Assembly: GCF_000272475.1 (NCBI RefSeq)
Contig: NZ_AKFJ01000081.1
Span: forward strand, 1-64,000
Length of the DNA: 64,000 nt
Direction: 5' to 3'
DNA from: Novosphingobium sp. Rr 2-17
Lineage (GTDB): Bacteria > Pseudomonadota > Alphaproteobacteria > Sphingomonadales > Sphingomonadaceae
The notes beneath the pieces were generated by a model that saw nothing but the letters and a program-made list of their open reading frames with translations, had not been told where the DNA came from and did not search any database. The number at the start of each line of letters is the position of its first letter. Within the stretch, counting starts at the first letter, position 1. Both the position numbers and the translations under genes were made by a program. Shown in pieces: positions 33,157 to 42,464 of the stretch.

Positions 33157-33729
33157 TCAGCTATCGATATTCGCGTGTCGGGCCGCGCGCGTTGCCTGCC
33201 AGTCCGCGCGGGTGAGTTTACCGTCGTGATCGACGTCCATCTTTTCGAAGCGCTTGTCGACTGCGGCCATGAATTGCGCCTTGGTGATCGGGGCATCCTT
33301 GTCGGTGCCCACGAACCGGGAAAGGGCCACCATGCCGCCCGCGTGCCGAGGCTGGAAGGCCGAGCCGAACACGCGTTCGAAACCCGTTCGCATCGTTCGA
33401 GCGTGGGGCTGCGCGGCCGCATCGTATTCGGCGCGCGAGATCTCGCCGTCCTTGTTGGTGTCCAGCCGATCGAAGCGGGCATCGCGCTGCTTGGCCTCGG
33501 CGATGGCGATGTCGCTGGCATCGATCTTGCCATCATGGTTGACGTCGAACGCCGCGAAGGCCTCGGCAGCGCGGTCGTCAGCTTGGGCACGAGTGATGCC
33601 CCGGCTGTACGCGGCGTTTTCCCGATCGGTGTTGCGGGGGTCTGGGGCTGCTGCCGCCGCAGCGATACCACTGAACAACAACACCGTGCCGGAACCGGCC
33701 ATCACCACTTGCATGATGAAATTCTTCAT
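33157..33729 (-). CDS. Secreted EF-hand calcium-binding protein
   Basis: 190 aa. A signal-like N-terminus (MKNFIMQVVMAGSGTVLLFSGIAAAAAA) precedes three EF-hand loops: DVNHDGKIDASD (~70), DTNKDGEISRAE (~105), and DVDHDGKLTRAD (~165), plus a weaker fourth (GTDKDAPITKAQ). The start at 33729 has GGAAGG four to nine bases upstream. It precedes a two-component system in what looks like one transcript, so a link to sensing of calcium or envelope state is possible but not shown. Confidence 0.82.
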   Translation of the reverse strand: MKNFIMQVVMAGSGTVLLFSGIAAAAAAPDPRNTDRENAAYSRGITRAQADDRAAEAFAAFDVNHDGKIDASDIAIAEAKQRDARFDRLDTNKDGEISRAEYDAAAQPHARTMRTGFERVFGSAFQPRHAGGMVALSRFVGTDKDAPITKAQFMAAVDKRFEKMDVDHDGKLTRADWQATRAARHANIDS

Positions 33730-33954
33730 CGAACCTTCCGGGTTCTCGAAATTCGCCTGCATCGTCTCGCACCCTGACAAAAAAGAGGACGAGAGCCACC
33801 GGACGGGTGAATGGAGGGGGAGGTCCGCCCCGAGGCTCTCTGATGTCGGGTTTAGGCCCAGCTTGTCGCGCAACTATCCCGGCGCGAGTGATTATTGTCG
33901 CCAATTGTCATCATTGGCCGCCCGGCTAGTACAAGTAGTGTACGACCAGCGGGG

Positions 33955-34350
33955 CTATCTTGGACGGTGCTGCGTGCCTTGGCCGGCAGTAATGAACAAA
34001 GCAGTCGCTGTTTGCTCGACATCGGCGGTGTGCCAGGTTCCAGCGGGATTGATGGCATATTGCCCCGCCGCCAATGGCTGGGAATGAAACGCGCCGCCGG
34101 GCGATTCCTGGATCAGCGTCATCTCGCCCGCCAGGCACACCACCACTTCGTCGCCGGTCGGATGCATTTCCCACGCGGTCCAGTTGTCGGAGAAATCGTA
34201 CAAGCTGACCAGCCGACCTTCGGCGCCGTCCGCCGCGGTGCGCGCGGCATAGGCTTCGTACCAGTCCATCCCGGTGAAAGGCGGCTGCGCCAGCGCCTTC
34301 GCCCCCAAACCGAGGTGGATAGGACAGGCGCGAAGGTCGGGCGCGGTCAT
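33955..34350 (-). CDS. Cupin-domain protein
   Basis: 131 aa single cupin. Motif 1 appears around WTAWEMHPTGDEVVVCLAGEM and motif 2 around GQYAINPAGTWHTADV; metal ligands would be His (MHPTGDE), Glu and His (GTWH). Function unknown; small cupins of this type include mannose-6-phosphate isomerase-like and quercetinase-like proteins. Its start overlaps the stop of aminopeptidase P (ATGA), so it is translationally coupled to it. Confidence 0.78.
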   Translation of the reverse strand: MTAPDLRACPIHLGLGAKALAQPPFTGMDWYEAYAARTAADGAEGRLVSLYDFSDNWTAWEMHPTGDEVVVCLAGEMTLIQESPGGAFHSQPLAAGQYAINPAGTWHTADVEQTATALFITAGQGTQHRPR

Positions 34351-36191
34351 AGTATTGGATTCAGGACGGGCCGGCACTGCGCTTCGAGCCAGTCCTTCGC
34401 CTCGCCTTCCAGTTGCGGGCCGATCAGTTCGAGGACGCGGGCGTGATAGGCATCCAGCCATGCGGTCTCGGCAGGCGTCAGCAGCGCGGTGTCGATCATC
34501 CGGCGATCAATCGGGACGTGGGTCAGCGTCTCGAAGCCGAGGTAATCGCCTTCCGCGCCGGCGATCGCGCGCGGTTCGACCAGCACCAGATTCTCGATGC
34601 GGATGCCGTATTCGCCGGTCTTGTAATAGCCTGGCTCGTTAGACAGGAACATGCCCGCCAGCAGCGGCTGGTCGGTTCCGGCCTGGCCGCCGCTGGGCTT
34701 GGCGATGCGCTGCGGCCCTTCGTGGACCGCCAGGAAGCTGCCGACGCCGTGGCCGGTCCCGTGGGCGTAATCGACGCCCGCCTGCCACAAGGCATGACGC
34801 GCCAGCACGTCAAGCTGGCTGCCGGCGGTGCCGCTGGGGAAGACCGCCGTGGCGAGCGCGATGTGGCCCTTGAGGACGCGGGTGAAGCGGTCCTTCACTT
34901 CGCCGCTTGGGCCGATCCCGGCGCCGTTCGGGCTGGCGACCCAGACGGTGCGGGTGATGTCGGTGGTGCCATCCGGGTACTGCCCGCCCGAATCGACGAG
35001 GTAGACCGAGTTCGGCTCCAGCGTGCGGTTGGTCTCTTCCGAGACGCGGTAGTGCATCATCGCCCCGTTCGGCCCGGCGCCCGAGATGGTGTCGAACGAT
35101 AGATCGCGCAGGTCGCCGCCTTCACGGCGGAAGTCGTGCAGCTTGTCCGCCGCGCTCAGTTCGGTGACGGTGCCCTTGGGCGCTTCGATCGACAGCCAGT
35201 GCAGGAAGCGCGACACCGCCGCGCCGTCACGGGCCTGCGCGGCGCGATGGCCGGCCTGCTCGATCGGGTTCTTGAGCGCCTTGGGCAGCACCGTGGGGTC
35301 GCGCTCCTCCACGATCGCCGCGCCCGCGCCCTTGAGCGCTTCGAAGATTCCAGCGACCGCGCGCTCGGGATCGACCGCGACGCGCTTGCCCGCCAGTTCG
35401 CCAAGGCCTGCAACGAACGCACCGCGCGGGCGAATGCGCACGGCATTGCCCAGGTGTACGCGAAGTTCGGGCGTCACCTTCTCGTCGGCGATGAACCAGT
35501 CAGCCGTGCCATCGGCATGGGCAATGACATAGCTGAGCGCCACCGGGGTGCGATCGACGTCGCTGCCGCGAACGTTGAGCAGCCACGCGATCGAATCGAG
35601 CGCGGTAATCACGGTGGCATCGAGGCCCTTGGCGCTCAGCCATTCGGAAACGGCGGCGCGCTTGGCCTCGCTTGCCTGCCCGGTGAACTTGTCGGGGTGG
35701 ACGATCGCGGGGGCAGGCGAGGGGGCGGGCTGGTCCTGCCACACTGCGTCGATCGGGTTGCCCTCTACCGCGACGAGCGTACCGCCCTTGGCCGCCAGCG
35801 CCTTGGCGACGCCTGTGGCCCATTTCGATCCATGCAGCCAGGCGTCGTAGCCGATCTTGGCGCCCTGGGGTGCGTGCTGCGCCAACCATGCGCCGATGCT
35901 GGTGGCGGGCACGTTTTCGTAGGCATAGAGCCGCGCGTCGACTTGTTCGCGTACTTGCAGCGTGTAGCGGCCATCGACCAGGATCGCGGCGGCAGGCGAG
36001 CGCGCGGCGTCGGTCAGTACGATCGCGGTGCCCGCCGATCCGCCAAAGCCTGTCAGCCACGCGAGTCGCTGGGCATACGCGCCCACGTATTCGCTCATGT
36101 GCTCGTCCGAGATCGGGACGACGAAACCGTCGAGACCGCGGGTTTTCAGCTCGCCGCGCAGGGCATCGAGGCGCGCTTCGTGGGTATTCAT
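34347..36191 (-). CDS. pepP: M24 Xaa-Pro aminopeptidase (aminopeptidase P)
   Basis: 614 aa, cytosolic dinuclear-metal peptidase removing N-terminal residues that precede proline. It is the long, three-domain eukaryote-like form: domain I (DALRGELKTRGLDGFVVPISDEHMSEYVG), domain II (WFIADEKVTPELRVHLG...), and the M24 domain with YLVDSGGQYPDGTTDITRTVW (two Asp metal ligands), GTGHGVGSFLAVHEGP (His), FLSNEPGYYKTGEYGIRIENL (Glu) and a final LGFETLTHVP (Glu). All metal ligands appear intact. An ATG two codons upstream (36197) is an alternative start. Confidence 0.9.
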   Translation of the reverse strand: MNTHEARLDALRGELKTRGLDGFVVPISDEHMSEYVGAYAQRLAWLTGFGGSAGTAIVLTDAARSPAAAILVDGRYTLQVREQVDARLYAYENVPATSIGAWLAQHAPQGAKIGYDAWLHGSKWATGVAKALAAKGGTLVAVEGNPIDAVWQDQPAPSPAPAIVHPDKFTGQASEAKRAAVSEWLSAKGLDATVITALDSIAWLLNVRGSDVDRTPVALSYVIAHADGTADWFIADEKVTPELRVHLGNAVRIRPRGAFVAGLGELAGKRVAVDPERAVAGIFEALKGAGAAIVEERDPTVLPKALKNPIEQAGHRAAQARDGAAVSRFLHWLSIEAPKGTVTELSAADKLHDFRREGGDLRDLSFDTISGAGPNGAMMHYRVSEETNRTLEPNSVYLVDSGGQYPDGTTDITRTVWVASPNGAGIGPSGEVKDRFTRVLKGHIALATAVFPSGTAGSQLDVLARHALWQAGVDYAHGTGHGVGSFLAVHEGPQRIAKPSGGQAGTDQPLLAGMFLSNEPGYYKTGEYGIRIENLVLVEPRAIAGAEGDYLGFETLTHVPIDRRMIDTALLTPAETAWLDAYHARVLELIGPQLEGEAKDWLEAQCRPVLNPIL

Positions 36192-36239
36192 CAGCATGAT
36201 CGAGGTATCCGGCTTGCGGGTGTCATGCACCGAACATAG

Positions 36240-38318
36240 ATGGGTCCGATGGCAGATTCCACCCAGACCCTTATCGGTCCTCCGCAAGCGGCGAAGCAGC
36301 CGCACAGCTTCACCCACCACGGCATCACCGTAACCGACGATTACGCCTGGCTGCGCGACGCCGGTTATCCGCAAGTGACCGACAAGGCGGTGCTCGATCA
36401 CCTGGCGGCGGAGAACCAGTGGTTCGAACATCGCATGGCCGGCCAGAAGGACAAGATCGACGCGCTGTTCGTGGAAATGCGCGGGCGGATCAAGGAAGCC
36501 GACAAGTCGGTGCCGCAGAAGGACGGCGACTACCTCTACTGGATCGAGTTCGAGGACGGGGCCGAGTACAAGAAGTGGTGGCGCAAGCCCGTGGCCGGCG
36601 GCCCGGACGAACTGATGCTGGACGAAGTGGAACTGGCCGAGGGCAAGGAATACTTCCGCCTGGGCGCGATCTCCACTACCACCGACGGCAAGCTGCTGGC
36701 GTATTCGGTGGACGACAATGGTTCGGAGCGCTTCACGGCGCGGATCAAGGATCTGACCACAGGCGAACTGCTGCCCGACGAGATTCCCGGCACGTTGTCC
36801 GGCCTGATCTGGGTCGCGGGCGACAAAGGGCTGGTCTATTCGCTGGCCAACGAACAATGGCGCACCGACAACGCGCGGCTGCACTGGCTGGGCCAGCCGG
36901 TGGCAGACGACATCGAATTGTACCACGAGGATGACGAGGGTTTCCGGGTCGGCTCGTCGCTATCGTCGAACGAGAAGTGGCTGCTGATCGGATCGAGCGA
37001 CCACGAGACCAGCGAAATCCGCATGGTCCCTGCCGCCGATCCGCTGGGCGAGCAGATCCTGGTCAAGCCGCGCAGCAAGGGCGTGGAATACGACGTCGAT
37101 GAGCGCGACGACGTCCTGTATATCCACACCAACGACACCCACGAGAACTTCCGCCTCGCCACCGCGCCCTTGTCAAATCCGGGTGAATGGACGACGCTGA
37201 TCGAGGGGACGGACGCGTTCTACCTGACCGGGTTCGACTTGTTCCGCGACTTCTACGTGATCGAGGGCCGCCGCGCCGGGCTCGACCAGATCGAGGTGCG
37301 CTATTACGACGATCCCGCGCGGATCGAGCCGATCGCGTTTCCCGAAGCAAGCTATTCGGCAGGGCTGGCGAACAACCCCGAATGGCACATGGAAAAGCTG
37401 CGGCTGACGTACGAATCGATGGTCAGCCCGTCGTCGGTCTATGACTACGAAGTGGCCGGGCGCGGGCTGGAACTGCTCAAGGTGCAGGAAATCCCCTCAG
37501 GCTACGATGCGTCGCTTTACGCCACGGAGCGGCTGGAAATCACCGCGCGCGATGGCACCGCGATTCCGGTTTCGGTGGTCTACCGCCGCGACCGCGTGGG
37601 CGCGGGGCCGCTGCATCTGTACGGCTACGGCGCTTATGGCATGTCGATCGATCCGGGGTTCTCCACCACCCGGCTCAGCTTGGTCGATCGCGGGTTCGCA
37701 TATGCCATCGCCCATATCCGCGGCGGCGACGATCTGGGCCGCGCGTGGTACAAGGCGGGCAAGCTGGAGCGCCGCAACAACACCTTCAACGACTTCGTCG
37801 ATGTCGCCAAGGGCCTGGTCGAGCGTGGGTTCACGCAAAGTGGGCGCATCTCGATCTCGGGCGGTTCGGCGGGCGGCGAGCTGATGGGCGCGGTCATCAA
37901 TTCTGACCCTGAACTGTTCGGCGCGGTGGTGGCGCATGTGCCGTTCGTGGACGTGCTGTGCACCATGCTGGATGACAGCCTGCCGCTGACGCCGGGCGAA
38001 TGGCCCGAATGGGGCAACCCGATCGAGGACCAGGCCGCGTTCGAACTGATCCGCAGCTACAGCCCTTACGATCAAGTGACGGCGCAAGCCTATCCGCCGC
38101 TGCTCGTCACCGCCGGCCTCAACGATCCGCGCGTGACGTATTGGGAACCGGCCAAGTGGGTCGCCAAGCTGCGCGAACTGAAGACCGACGATAACGAACT
38201 GCTGCTCAAGACCAACATGGGCGCAGGGCACGGCGGCAAGTCGGGCCGGTTCGAAAGCCTGAAGGAGACGGCGGAGGAATTCGCCTTCATCCTGTGGCAG
38301 CTCGGCGTCGAGGGGTGA
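36240..38318 (+). CDS. ptrB: S9 family oligopeptidase B
   Basis: 692 aa (689 from an ATG at 36249). Prolyl-oligopeptidase fold: a seven-bladed propeller (residues ~75-400) and an alpha/beta-hydrolase domain. The catalytic serine is in ISGGSAGGELMGAVIN; the acid is in VTAGLNDPRV and the histidine in MGAGHGGKSGR. ADDLGRAWYKAGK-like GGDDLGRAWY and QWFEHRMAGQKD are typical of oligopeptidase B, which cleaves small peptides after Arg/Lys. No signal peptide, so probably cytosolic. It is divergent from pepP (49 bases between), and couples by a GTGA overlap to the thioesterase. Confidence 0.92.
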   Translation: MGPMADSTQTLIGPPQAAKQPHSFTHHGITVTDDYAWLRDAGYPQVTDKAVLDHLAAENQWFEHRMAGQKDKIDALFVEMRGRIKEADKSVPQKDGDYLYWIEFEDGAEYKKWWRKPVAGGPDELMLDEVELAEGKEYFRLGAISTTTDGKLLAYSVDDNGSERFTARIKDLTTGELLPDEIPGTLSGLIWVAGDKGLVYSLANEQWRTDNARLHWLGQPVADDIELYHEDDEGFRVGSSLSSNEKWLLIGSSDHETSEIRMVPAADPLGEQILVKPRSKGVEYDVDERDDVLYIHTNDTHENFRLATAPLSNPGEWTTLIEGTDAFYLTGFDLFRDFYVIEGRRAGLDQIEVRYYDDPARIEPIAFPEASYSAGLANNPEWHMEKLRLTYESMVSPSSVYDYEVAGRGLELLKVQEIPSGYDASLYATERLEITARDGTAIPVSVVYRRDRVGAGPLHLYGYGAYGMSIDPGFSTTRLSLVDRGFAYAIAHIRGGDDLGRAWYKAGKLERRNNTFNDFVDVAKGLVERGFTQSGRISISGGSAGGELMGAVINSDPELFGAVVAHVPFVDVLCTMLDDSLPLTPGEWPEWGNPIEDQAAFELIRSYSPYDQVTAQAYPPLLVTAGLNDPRVTYWEPAKWVAKLRELKTDDNELLLKTNMGAGHGGKSGRFESLKETAEEFAFILWQLGVEG

Positions 38319-38755
38319 GCCCGCAGCTCACCCTGACCTTCACGGCGCGGGCCGATGACATCGACGTCATGGGCCACGTCAACAATGCGGTCTGGGTGCG
38401 CTGGATGGAAGCGATGGCGACGGCGCACTGGGAAGCCGTCGCCGCGCCCGAGCATCAGGCCCGCTACGCCTGGGTCGTGACCCGGCACGAGATCGACTAT
38501 CGCGGTAACATCCGCGAAGGCGAAAGCGTGACGGGTGAGACCTTTATCCCCGGTCCGCCCAGCGGTGCCCGGTTCGACCGCCGCGTCGATTTCCGCAACG
38601 CGGCGGGCAAAGTGATCGTCTCGGCCCGCACCACCTGGGCGATGGTGGAGATCGCCACGGGCCGGCTGGCGCGGGTGCCGCCGGACGTGGCAGCACCCTT
38701 CTATGTCGATCAGGCCAATACCGATCAGGCCAGCACCTCGGCCACCGGTACGTAG
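38315..38755 (+). CDS. 4HBT-fold acyl-CoA thioesterase
   Basis: 146 aa hot-dog protein. FTARADDIDVMGHVNNAVWVRWMEAM carries the DxMGHVNNA signature of 4-hydroxybenzoyl-CoA thioesterase-type enzymes, with the catalytic Asp and following WMEAM helix. Central strands around VTRHEIDYRGNIREGE and FDRRVDFRN complete the fold. Substrate is not deducible. The GTG start at 38315 overlaps the ptrB stop. The 3' end overlaps that of the convergent alanine dehydrogenase gene by ~31 bases. Confidence 0.85.
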   Translation: MSPQLTLTFTARADDIDVMGHVNNAVWVRWMEAMATAHWEAVAAPEHQARYAWVVTRHEIDYRGNIREGESVTGETFIPGPPSGARFDRRVDFRNAAGKVIVSARTTWAMVEIATGRLARVPPDVAAPFYVDQANTDQASTSATGT

Positions 38756-39840
38756 TCATAGCCCAGTTCGCGGGCGACGGCTTCGTACGTCAGCTTGCCG
38801 GCGTGGACGTTGAGGCCGTTCGCCAGGTGCGGATCGGCCTTGAGCGCTGCCTTCCAGCCTCGGTCGGCGATCGCCAGCGCATGGGGCAGGGTCACGTTGT
38901 TGAGCGCATACGTGCTGGTGCGCGCCACCGCACCGGGCATGTTGGCGACGCAGTAGTGGACGATGCCGTCGACCACGAAGGTCGGGTCGGCGTGGGTGGT
39001 CGCCCGGCTGGTCTCGAAGCAGCCGCCTTGGTCGATGGCGACATCGACCAGCACCGCGCCGGGCTTCATGCCGCCCAGCATCTCGCGGGTGACGAGCTTG
39101 GGCGCCGCCGCGCCGGGGACGAGGACAGCGCCGATCACGAGATCCGCTTCGCACAGCATCTGGCGGACGTTGCTGGCGTTGGCGAAACACGTCTTGGCGC
39201 GGCTTTCGAAGTGGATGCCCAGGCGTTCGAGCACTTCGGGGCTGCGATCCAGGATCGTCACGTCCGCGCCCAGGCCCACCGCCATCTGCGCCGCGTTGAA
39301 GCCGACGACGCCGCCGCCCAACACCAGTACGCGTCCGGGTAGCACGCCGGGAACCCCGCCCAGCAGCACCCCGCGCCCGCCGTGCGCCTTTTCCAGCGCG
39401 GTCGCCCCGGCCTGGATGCTCATGCGCCCAGCCACCTGGCTCATCGGCTTGAGCAGCGGCAACGAGCCGCCCGGACCCGTCACCGTCTCGTAGGCGATGG
39501 CGGTGACACCGGACTTCAGCAGATCGGCGGTCTGCTCGGGATCGGGGGCCAAGTGGAGGTAGGTGTAAAGGATTTGCCCCTCGCGCAGCATCGCGCGCTC
39601 GGCGGCTTGCGGCTCTTTGACCTTCACCACCATTTCGCACTGGGCGAAGATCGTGGCGGCATCGTCGACCAGCGTGGCGCCGGCCTCGACATAGTCCTGG
39701 TCGCTGGCGCCGATGCCCAGGCCTGCGCCGCGCTCGACCCAGACTTCGTGCCCGTGCGAGGCCAGCTCGCGGGCGCTTTCCGGCGCCAGGCCGACGCGAT
39801 ATTCGTGGTTCTTGATTTCCTTGACGGTACCAACGCGCAT
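38725..39840 (-). CDS. ald: Alanine dehydrogenase
   Basis: 371 aa, NAD-dependent interconversion of alanine with pyruvate and ammonium. [33 protein letters not shown] is the standard N-terminus; VKVKEPQ and [11 protein letters not shown] give substrate residues; the Rossmann glycine loop is [45 protein letters not shown] and [20 protein letters not shown] complete the signature. The ATG at 39840 has GGAGAG five bases upstream. Expected to function as a homohexamer in the cytosol. Confidence 0.95.
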   Translation of the reverse strand: MRVGTVKEIKNHEYRVGLAPESARELASHGHEVWVERGAGLGIGASDQDYVEAGATLVDDAATIFAQCEMVVKVKEPQAAERAMLREGQILYTYLHLAPDPEQTADLLKSGVTAIAYETVTGPGGSLPLLKPMSQVAGRMSIQAGATALEKAHGGRGVLLGGVPGVLPGRVLVLGGGVVGFNAAQMAVGLGADVTILDRSPEVLERLGIHFESRAKTCFANASNVRQMLCEADLVIGAVLVPGAAAPKLVTREMLGGMKPGAVLVDVAIDQGGCFETSRATTHADPTFVVDGIVHYCVANMPGAVARTSTYALNNVTLPHALAIADRGWKAALKADPHLANGLNVHAGKLTYEAVARELGYDYVPVAEVLA

Positions 39841-39923
39841 TCTGTCTCTCCGTGGGCCAACAGCCCTGATGGGAGAGACTACACTCCAGCCGGGGCTATG
39901 TTGCAACCCGCCTCATGCACAGC

Positions 39924-41690
39924 TCAAGAGCTGGTGCGAGGCTCTCGCGAGGCTTGCGTCAAAATCTGCTCGCGCCCGGACGCCATGTCGCCTGCTTCCT
40001 GCAACGACAGCCGCTCGCGATCGCGGGCGCGGAAGGTGTTCTCGGCCCGGTCGATCTCGCTCAGGCTCAGGCCCAGCCCGTCGAGCGACCGGCGCGCCAT
40101 CGCCACCGCGGATTCCAGCACCTCACGCGCGAACGAACGCACCGGCGCGTCCTTGAGCTTGATCAGGGTGCGCCGGTCGAACACGCGGGCGTGGATGTGC
40201 GCGTTGGGGAACGCCTGGTGGACGGCGTGGAGGAACTCTTCGGTCAATTGGTCGCCATCGATGCAGAACGCGATCAGCTCGGCATCGTTGGCTCCGGCCT
40301 GGCGCAGCAAGTCGATGCGGGTGCCGTCCCCGAAATAGACCTTGGCGCCAAAGCCGCCGGCGATTTCGATCATCTCGATGTCGGTGTCGATCAGGGTAAC
40401 CGGGATGTCGGCGGCGATCAGCATCTGCGCCACCGTCTGCCCGAAGCGGCCATAGCCCACGATGATAGCGTTGGCGCCATCGTCCTCGGGACCGTCGGGT
40501 TCGTCCTGCTTGTTGGGCGCGGGCGTTTCGCGGATGCGGCGGGTCGCCATCATCAGGAACGGCGTGCTGACCATCGACAAGGTGACGACCGCGCCGAACA
40601 GGCTGGATGCCTGCGGGCTGATCAGCCACGCGTCTTGCGCCTGCGCGAACAGCACGAAGCCGAATTCGCCCCCCTGGCTCAGCAGCAGGCCCAGCGCTAG
40701 GGCAGAGCGCCACGGCATCTTCGCGCCCAGGCCCAGCAGGAAGACGATGCCCGCTTTGGTGGCGATCAGCGCCACTGCCATGGCCAGCACGAACAGCGGC
40801 TGCTTGGCGATGGCGGACAAGTCCAGCATCATCCCCACCGACATGAAGAACAAGCCGAGCAGGATCGAGCGGAACGGTTCCACATCGGCCTCCAGCTCGT
40901 GCCGATAGGGCGAATCGGCCAGCATCACCCCGGCGATGAACGCACCTAGCGCGGTGGACAGCCCCAGCGCCTCCATCAGCGCCGCCGAGGCGATCACGGT
41001 GAACAGCGCGGCGACCACGAACATCTCGCGCTCGCCCAGGTTGCCGATCAGGCGGAACAGCGGGCGGATCAGGAAGCGCCCCGCCAGGATCAGGCCCAGG
41101 ATCGCCGCTCCGGTTTCCAGCGCCAGCACCCAGCCCGGAGGCCCTGCAGTCAGGTGCGGATTACGGTTCATCGCCGCCACGATCGTGATCAGCGGGATGA
41201 TCGACAAATCCTGGAACAGCAGGATCGCGAACGAGCGCTCGCCGAATGGGGTGTGCAACCGCCCGGCGCTTTGCAGCATCGGCAAGACCTGCGCGGTCGA
41301 GGACAGCCCGAGCGGCAGGCCCAGCGCCAACGAGGCAGCGGCGCTGAACCCGGTAAACAGATAGATTACGCCCGAGACCGCCAGCCCGCACAACGCCACT
41401 TGCAGAAAGCCCAGGCCAAAGATCTCATGCCGCATCCGCCACAAGCGGCGCGGCGCCAGTTCCAGTCCGACGATGAACAGCAGCAAGGTGATGCCCAGCT
41501 CGGCGATCCCCATCTTGCTTTCGGGATCGCCGACCAGCCCCAGCGCATACGGCCCCAGGATCGCGCCTGAAAGCAGATAGCCCAAGGTCGCACCCAGCCC
41601 CAGCCGCCGGAACAGCAGCACGAAAGCCAGCGCGGTCCCCAACAGCAGGAAACCGTCGCGCAGCAGGAATGCCTGGCTATGCTCTTCCAT
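39924..41690 (-). CDS. Kef-type K+/H+ antiporter with RCK domain
   Basis: 588 aa membrane protein. About 12-13 hydrophobic segments of the CPA2 exchanger fold fill residues 1-395 (for example GATLGYLLSGAILGPYALGLV, LELAPRRLWRM, FQDLSIIPLI, ALGAFIAGVMLADSPYRHELE). A TrkA-N/RCK domain follows: NAIIVGYGRFGQTVAQML (NAD-binding glycines) and VTLIDTDIEMIEIA, GTRIDLLRQAGAND. The family exports K+ under glutathione-electrophile control (KefB/KefC); a KefG/KefF partner is not adjacent. The ATG at 41690 has AAAGG five bases upstream. Confidence 0.88.
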   Translation of the reverse strand: MEEHSQAFLLRDGFLLLGTALAFVLLFRRLGLGATLGYLLSGAILGPYALGLVGDPESKMGIAELGITLLLFIVGLELAPRRLWRMRHEIFGLGFLQVALCGLAVSGVIYLFTGFSAAASLALGLPLGLSSTAQVLPMLQSAGRLHTPFGERSFAILLFQDLSIIPLITIVAAMNRNPHLTAGPPGWVLALETGAAILGLILAGRFLIRPLFRLIGNLGEREMFVVAALFTVIASAALMEALGLSTALGAFIAGVMLADSPYRHELEADVEPFRSILLGLFFMSVGMMLDLSAIAKQPLFVLAMAVALIATKAGIVFLLGLGAKMPWRSALALGLLLSQGGEFGFVLFAQAQDAWLISPQASSLFGAVVTLSMVSTPFLMMATRRIRETPAPNKQDEPDGPEDDGANAIIVGYGRFGQTVAQMLIAADIPVTLIDTDIEMIEIAGGFGAKVYFGDGTRIDLLRQAGANDAELIAFCIDGDQLTEEFLHAVHQAFPNAHIHARVFDRRTLIKLKDAPVRSFAREVLESAVAMARRSLDGLGLSLSEIDRAENTFRARDRERLSLQEAGDMASGREQILTQASREPRTSS

Positions 41691-42054
41691 CAGCACCTTT
41701 CGGGGATCGTTCGTGGGGCGGGAGTCACCCCCCTTTAGGCGATGCGGCGCGGCGAACCAAGGGGAGGGCGAAAGGAACTTGGGCGCAGTGATGGCGCGGT
41801 GGCGGCGGTGGGGTTTGGGGACGCTGTGGTGGGTGAGTTTGAATTTCCCCGTCCGTCGATTGCGGTCATTTCTCGCCGATGCAAAGATCGCGCATGAGAC
41901 CGATGGCGGGGTGACAGCACGGATCGACCATCCCTTCGACCCTCTGGATCGAGAATTGTTCGCTCGCTACAATGCCGTCGTCAATCTCGTCAGTCATGCT
42001 CGTTTGGGGCCGAACGCCTCACCTGGCAGAAATAGACCCTCGGAGAACTCAAGC
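41691..42054. other. Intergenic region, no gene seen
   Basis: About 360 bases between the antiporter and the DUF2147 gene. One frame is open but its product (Trp/Arg-rich, e.g. RWRRWGLGTLWWVS) has no conserved start or family and is rejected. No terminator or repeat was recognised. Confidence 0.5.
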
Positions 42055-42462
42055 GTGAAACGACTGGTTTTAATCCTTGCTGCGTTGGCAACGATGCCAT
42101 CGCAAGTTGCCGCAGAGTCGGCTGACAAATCGTTCGGGATATGGAAAAATCCGAAGAACACGGTTCATATCCAGTCGGAACGCTGCGGCACGCGCATGTG
42201 CGGCGTGGTGGTCTGGGCGACCGAAAAGGCACAGGCTGATGCGCGCAAGGGCAGCTCGGAGCCCTTGATCGGGAGCCGGCTTTTTAAGGATTTTGTGATG
42301 GAGAAGCCGGGCGTCTGGCGCGGCAAAGTGTTTGTGCCGGATATGGGCAAAACCTTTTCGGGAACTGTCACCGTGATTGATGAGGACACCATCGTCGGAA
42401 GCGGGTGCCTGCTCGGGCGGATCGGATGCAAGTCTCAGCAGTGGACGCGGTTAAAGGACTGA
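42055..42462 (+). CDS. Periplasmic DUF2147 protein
   Basis: 135 aa with an N-terminal signal peptide (VKRLVLILAALATMPSQVAAESA, cleavage near AES) and the DUF2147 domain: GIWKNPKNTVHIQSERCGTRMCGVVVWA, then FVPDMGKTFSGTVTVIDEDTIVGSGCLLGRIGC. Two pairs of cysteines (RCGTRMC and GCLLGRIGC) could form disulfides. The start is GTG at 42055 with CGGAG eight bases upstream. Members are secreted beta proteins of unknown function, sometimes linked to lipid metabolism; the next gene is a lipid kinase. Confidence 0.85.
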   Translation: MKRLVLILAALATMPSQVAAESADKSFGIWKNPKNTVHIQSERCGTRMCGVVVWATEKAQADARKGSSEPLIGSRLFKDFVMEKPGVWRGKVFVPDMGKTFSGTVTVIDEDTIVGSGCLLGRIGCKSQQWTRLKD

Positions 42463-42464
42463 CC

